Part shown: positions 61,481 to 64,000 of the stretch, one piece after another
Position numbering within the stretch: position 1 is the stretch's first letter
Layout of the letters: each line of letters starts with the position of its first letter
NCBI GenBank assembly: GCA_034336665.1
Contig: JAPFBE010000002.1
Span: 39,992,906-40,056,905 of the forward strand
Length of the DNA stretch: 64,000 bases
Source: Luscinia megarhynchos
Lineage: Eukaryota; Chordata; Aves; Passeriformes; Turdidae
Reading direction: 5' to 3'
Translations under genes and position numbers: made by a program
Notes under the pieces: generated by a model
Databases searched by the model: none
Told to the model about the DNA's origin: nothing
The model's input: only the letters and a program-made list of their open reading frames with translations

Positions 61481-62149
61481 TTTCCTTTGCTCTCTTTTCC
61501 TTACCCATCTGTCCATGTTTCTGGAATCATAAGTACCTGCTTGTAGCAAAAGCCTCAGAAGAGAATGCCAAGATACTGTAGATGATAAGATACAGAAAGA
61601 AGATAACCAGTTACTTCAGTGACTAAAAGGAAAACAGTTAATTTTACAGAGACTTTTTTCTTTTCTTTTCTTTTCTCACACTCATTTTAAGTTAAGGTCA
61701 CAGAAGGGTACATTTTCTATGTAGTACTTACAAAGAGCATTTACAAAGACCTGGAATTAATGAGTTCTGCCTAGCTATGAGATTTCATCAGATTTCAAAA
61801 TGGACCCAGAAGAGAGTTCTACACATGTGTCAGTCATAAATAAATGCCATAATAAAGTGAAAATCCATACTTTACAAAAGATATAAATATATTTAATTGT
61901 GCAAAAGTTAATCTTTAGGTTTGGTGTGGTACACTTATCAATAATTTTAAATGCAATGGCAATTTCCATATTTAAAGATGGAGACAGAAGGTGGGGGTAG
62001 GGACAAGAAGAAAAAGAAATACAATGGAAAGTGTTTCCATGGGATTAGACCACATGGCTTTAATACACACATACACAACTGAGGAAAGCAGAGAATTTTG
62101 CCTCTTACACTTCTTGGACCTCTCTCTCCTTTCTTCATCTCTAATCTGG
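61481..62149. other. Non-coding DNA, no gene seen
   Basis: AT-rich sequence with the (TTTTC)n repeat at 61654-61676. Minus-strand open frames of 99 and 103 codons (61947-62246, 61972-62283) overlap one another and the next candidate element. Neither resembles a known protein. Confidence 0.45.
61654..61676. repeat. (TTTTC)n short microsatellite
   Basis: About four units of TTTTC after a T-run; simple sequence. Confidence 0.9.
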
Positions 62150-62640
62150 TTTTTGCCAGTTCCTTTTGATCTATCGGGGGCAGGCAAGTCAGGTCCGTAA
62201 GTACAGATGGAGTAAATATGGAGATTAGCCTCTTCTCGTACTGCATTAGCTCCTAATACCTGATTAAGCCCAGAATCATGCAATTGTCTTCGTGTTGGCT
62301 ATCAGAGTGGCAGAGCACAGAAGGGGGCAGGATGAAGGCTGATTTTGTAATGGATACTTATTTTATCCCAGTGCTCTAAGAAGATTAGGCCTGGGGGTGT
62401 CACATTAGCCATGATCTCTGGGCCTTTGGTAGGCTCTTGCAGTTTTCAAACACCTCTGCTTCAGCCCTAGAACAAACAGGCAGCTTGGACGCTGCGGCCC
62501 CATGTTGTGGCATGAATAATTGCACACTGCAAACTGTTTGAAGATCACAAAGTGCTGTGTAAATTACCCAGTTTTGGCTTAGTAGAAGTGATTTGTGGTG
62601 ACTTACTGAATCTTTTCACAGTTCGGCATTAAACTTTCCA
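62150..62640. promoter_or_regulatory. Candidate conserved non-coding element
   Basis: A complex, repeat-free block with CpGs (ctatcgggggc, ggtccgtaag, tctcgtactg, tcttcgtg, ggacgctgcggcccc, gttcggc). Homeodomain-type cores occur in cctaatacctgattaagcc (about 62252-62271) and agattaggcc (about 62383), beside an ATGCAATTG (about 62278). There is no sustained open frame apart from the two left-edge minus-strand frames. It is separated from the 60860-61480 block by about 670 bp of AT-rich sequence, so the two may be neighbouring enhancers. Inferred from texture and motifs only. Confidence 0.35.
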
Positions 62641-64000
62641 CATTTCTCTCTATCTGAGATGGAATGAAAGTTGAGTCATATTTTCCTTTATTCTTATCAG
62701 ATCAATCTTTAGAAAGCCAGATTGTATAAACTGCTGTACTGTATGCAAACCCTGCATGCAGCACTTTGTCTTTGGTACAGGTTCAATTATATTTAGCTGA
62801 AACACCAAAAGATGCCTATTCAGCACAAACCCTAAATCAGCTCTTGTGATGAATGTAAGGACATGTTCAAAACCATCTGTGTAATACATGCAAAAATAGT
62901 ACATGTGAAAGCCTGCACCTTTTTTTTTCTTTCCATTAAAGTTTCCAGCAAACATTCCTTTTTGTTTAGAAATAAGTCGCAAGCTAATCAATGAGCAAGC
63001 ACAGACAAAAAAAATAAAAGCTACTTTTCACTCACTTGGGAAAAATGTGAACTGAAATCCAAAGTGAAATCAGTAATCAGAGATGTTAAAAAAAATTACT
63101 AACTGAAAGAAACAGAAATATTTGTAATATTGGTACTCATGATGAAAAACACATTTTTATTGTTAGAGAATTTTTCCAAGTATGTTTTATTAAAAATTAT
63201 TATCACTGAGGTGCATAAATTTAATTCTATTGAAATTAGTTAAGAAGTGAAGTAGTTTTCACTTTCCAAATGATTTTTAAAGCACCATATAAACACATGA
63301 AAGTATCAGGAACCAGAAAGGAGCATCAAATTTAATATAATAAACCTTGTAATGTAAAAGTCTATAGCAATACTTTGTCAGCAATATCTAATATTGCAAG
63401 ATAAATACCAAGCTTTGGGCAGAGGGTGTTGCCTCTATTTGTGACTGATGAGGAAGAATCAGGCTTCCTCTTCTTTTCCCCTGGGGCCAGACGAATAGGG
63501 AAAATGTGACCTGGCCTTCAGTTTTCTGTTTTGTAAAATTGGCATTATTGTGGGTATGTACACATTTTTGCCCTACTTGAAATAATTATACCTCATTCAA
63601 ACCGAGCAAATTGACAGAGAGAAATCTGGGAGTAAATTACAAGTCTAATAATTTTTTTTAAAAATTTATTTTGTGCTATTATACTTTGGTTTATAATCAA
63701 CATAATATTATTTTTTATCACAACAAAGGTATAGTTATTAAGGTTGTAAACATGGGGGTATTCTGTGCATATTTCATAAGTCAGTGAAAAAAAAGTAATT
63801 TTATAAAATACAATGTAGTGTATGTTTATTCTATTCCCTATATCCGGGGTTTTTTAGGTACTGATCAATTAATATTTCCAGATTTTTTCACTAAGGACTA
63901 GGAGAACCTACACAAAACTTCAGGATGCAAATGTAATCAAATATGTACATACATGTGTACATACAAAGCAACTGCAAGATTCATATACCTTGTTATAAAT
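62641..64000. other. Non-coding AT-rich DNA, no gene seen
   Basis: AT-rich unique sequence to the end of the window. It contains a 113-codon minus-strand frame (62650-62991) without family resemblance, a short inverted repeat GCAATAT-cta-ATATTGC at 63381-63397, and A/T runs. No gene, RNA or transposon recognised. Confidence 0.5.

Overview
The window looks like a stretch of a bird genome. The evidence is its interspersed repeats: almost every element I can name is a CR1 LINE. Several end in the avian-style CR1 3' tail (ggtcccttccaacc-type sequence followed by short attctatg-like units). I see no Alu, L1, mammalian SINE or bacterial gene structure. By eye the CR1 copies total about 4 kb (6-7 % of the window), a low density that fits a bird. 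Turtles and crocodilians also carry CR1, so 'sauropsid, most likely avian' is the safe statement. The species and locus cannot be named from the sequence alone.

I found no protein-coding exon I could defend. Open reading frames are short (the longest, 162 codons at 27823-28311, is near what chance gives in AT-rich DNA of this length). None matches a family I recognise except a CR1 reverse-transcriptase remnant. I saw no rRNA or tRNA gene, LTR pair, DNA transposon or CRISPR. The best description is intergenic or long-intron DNA, AT-rich, with scattered microsatellites.

Layout: 1-19 kb is AT-rich non-coding sequence with two small CR1 remnants (3.8 and 5 kb), three unexplained GC-richer blocks (7.9, 9.3, 16.65 kb) and a 187-bp GAAA/GGAA tract (16.2 kb). 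At 19.2-19.8 kb lies the first block that resembles a conserved non-coding element. From 23 to 33 kb there are three CR1 copies of different ages, including the longest (26.0-27.4 kb). Between 33.6 and 46.4 kb there are further enhancer-like blocks (33.6, 37.6, 45.6, 46.2 kb) and one short CR1 tail (41.7 kb). A second large CR1 lies at 54.8-55.6 kb on the minus strand. The right end (56.6-57.2, 60.9-61.5, 62.15-62.6 kb) carries three more enhancer-like blocks.

No genes can be seen working together here. The most plausible function is regulatory: a gene desert or large intron whose complex, CpG-retaining blocks with homeodomain, SOX and POU-type cores could be distal enhancers of a developmental gene outside the window. 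That is inference from texture only and needs a cross-species alignment. The most objective unusual signals are several perfect palindromes, above all a 24-bp one at 52493-52516 and a 20-bp SOX-like one at 38579-38598. I saw no evidence of a previously undescribed multi-gene system.
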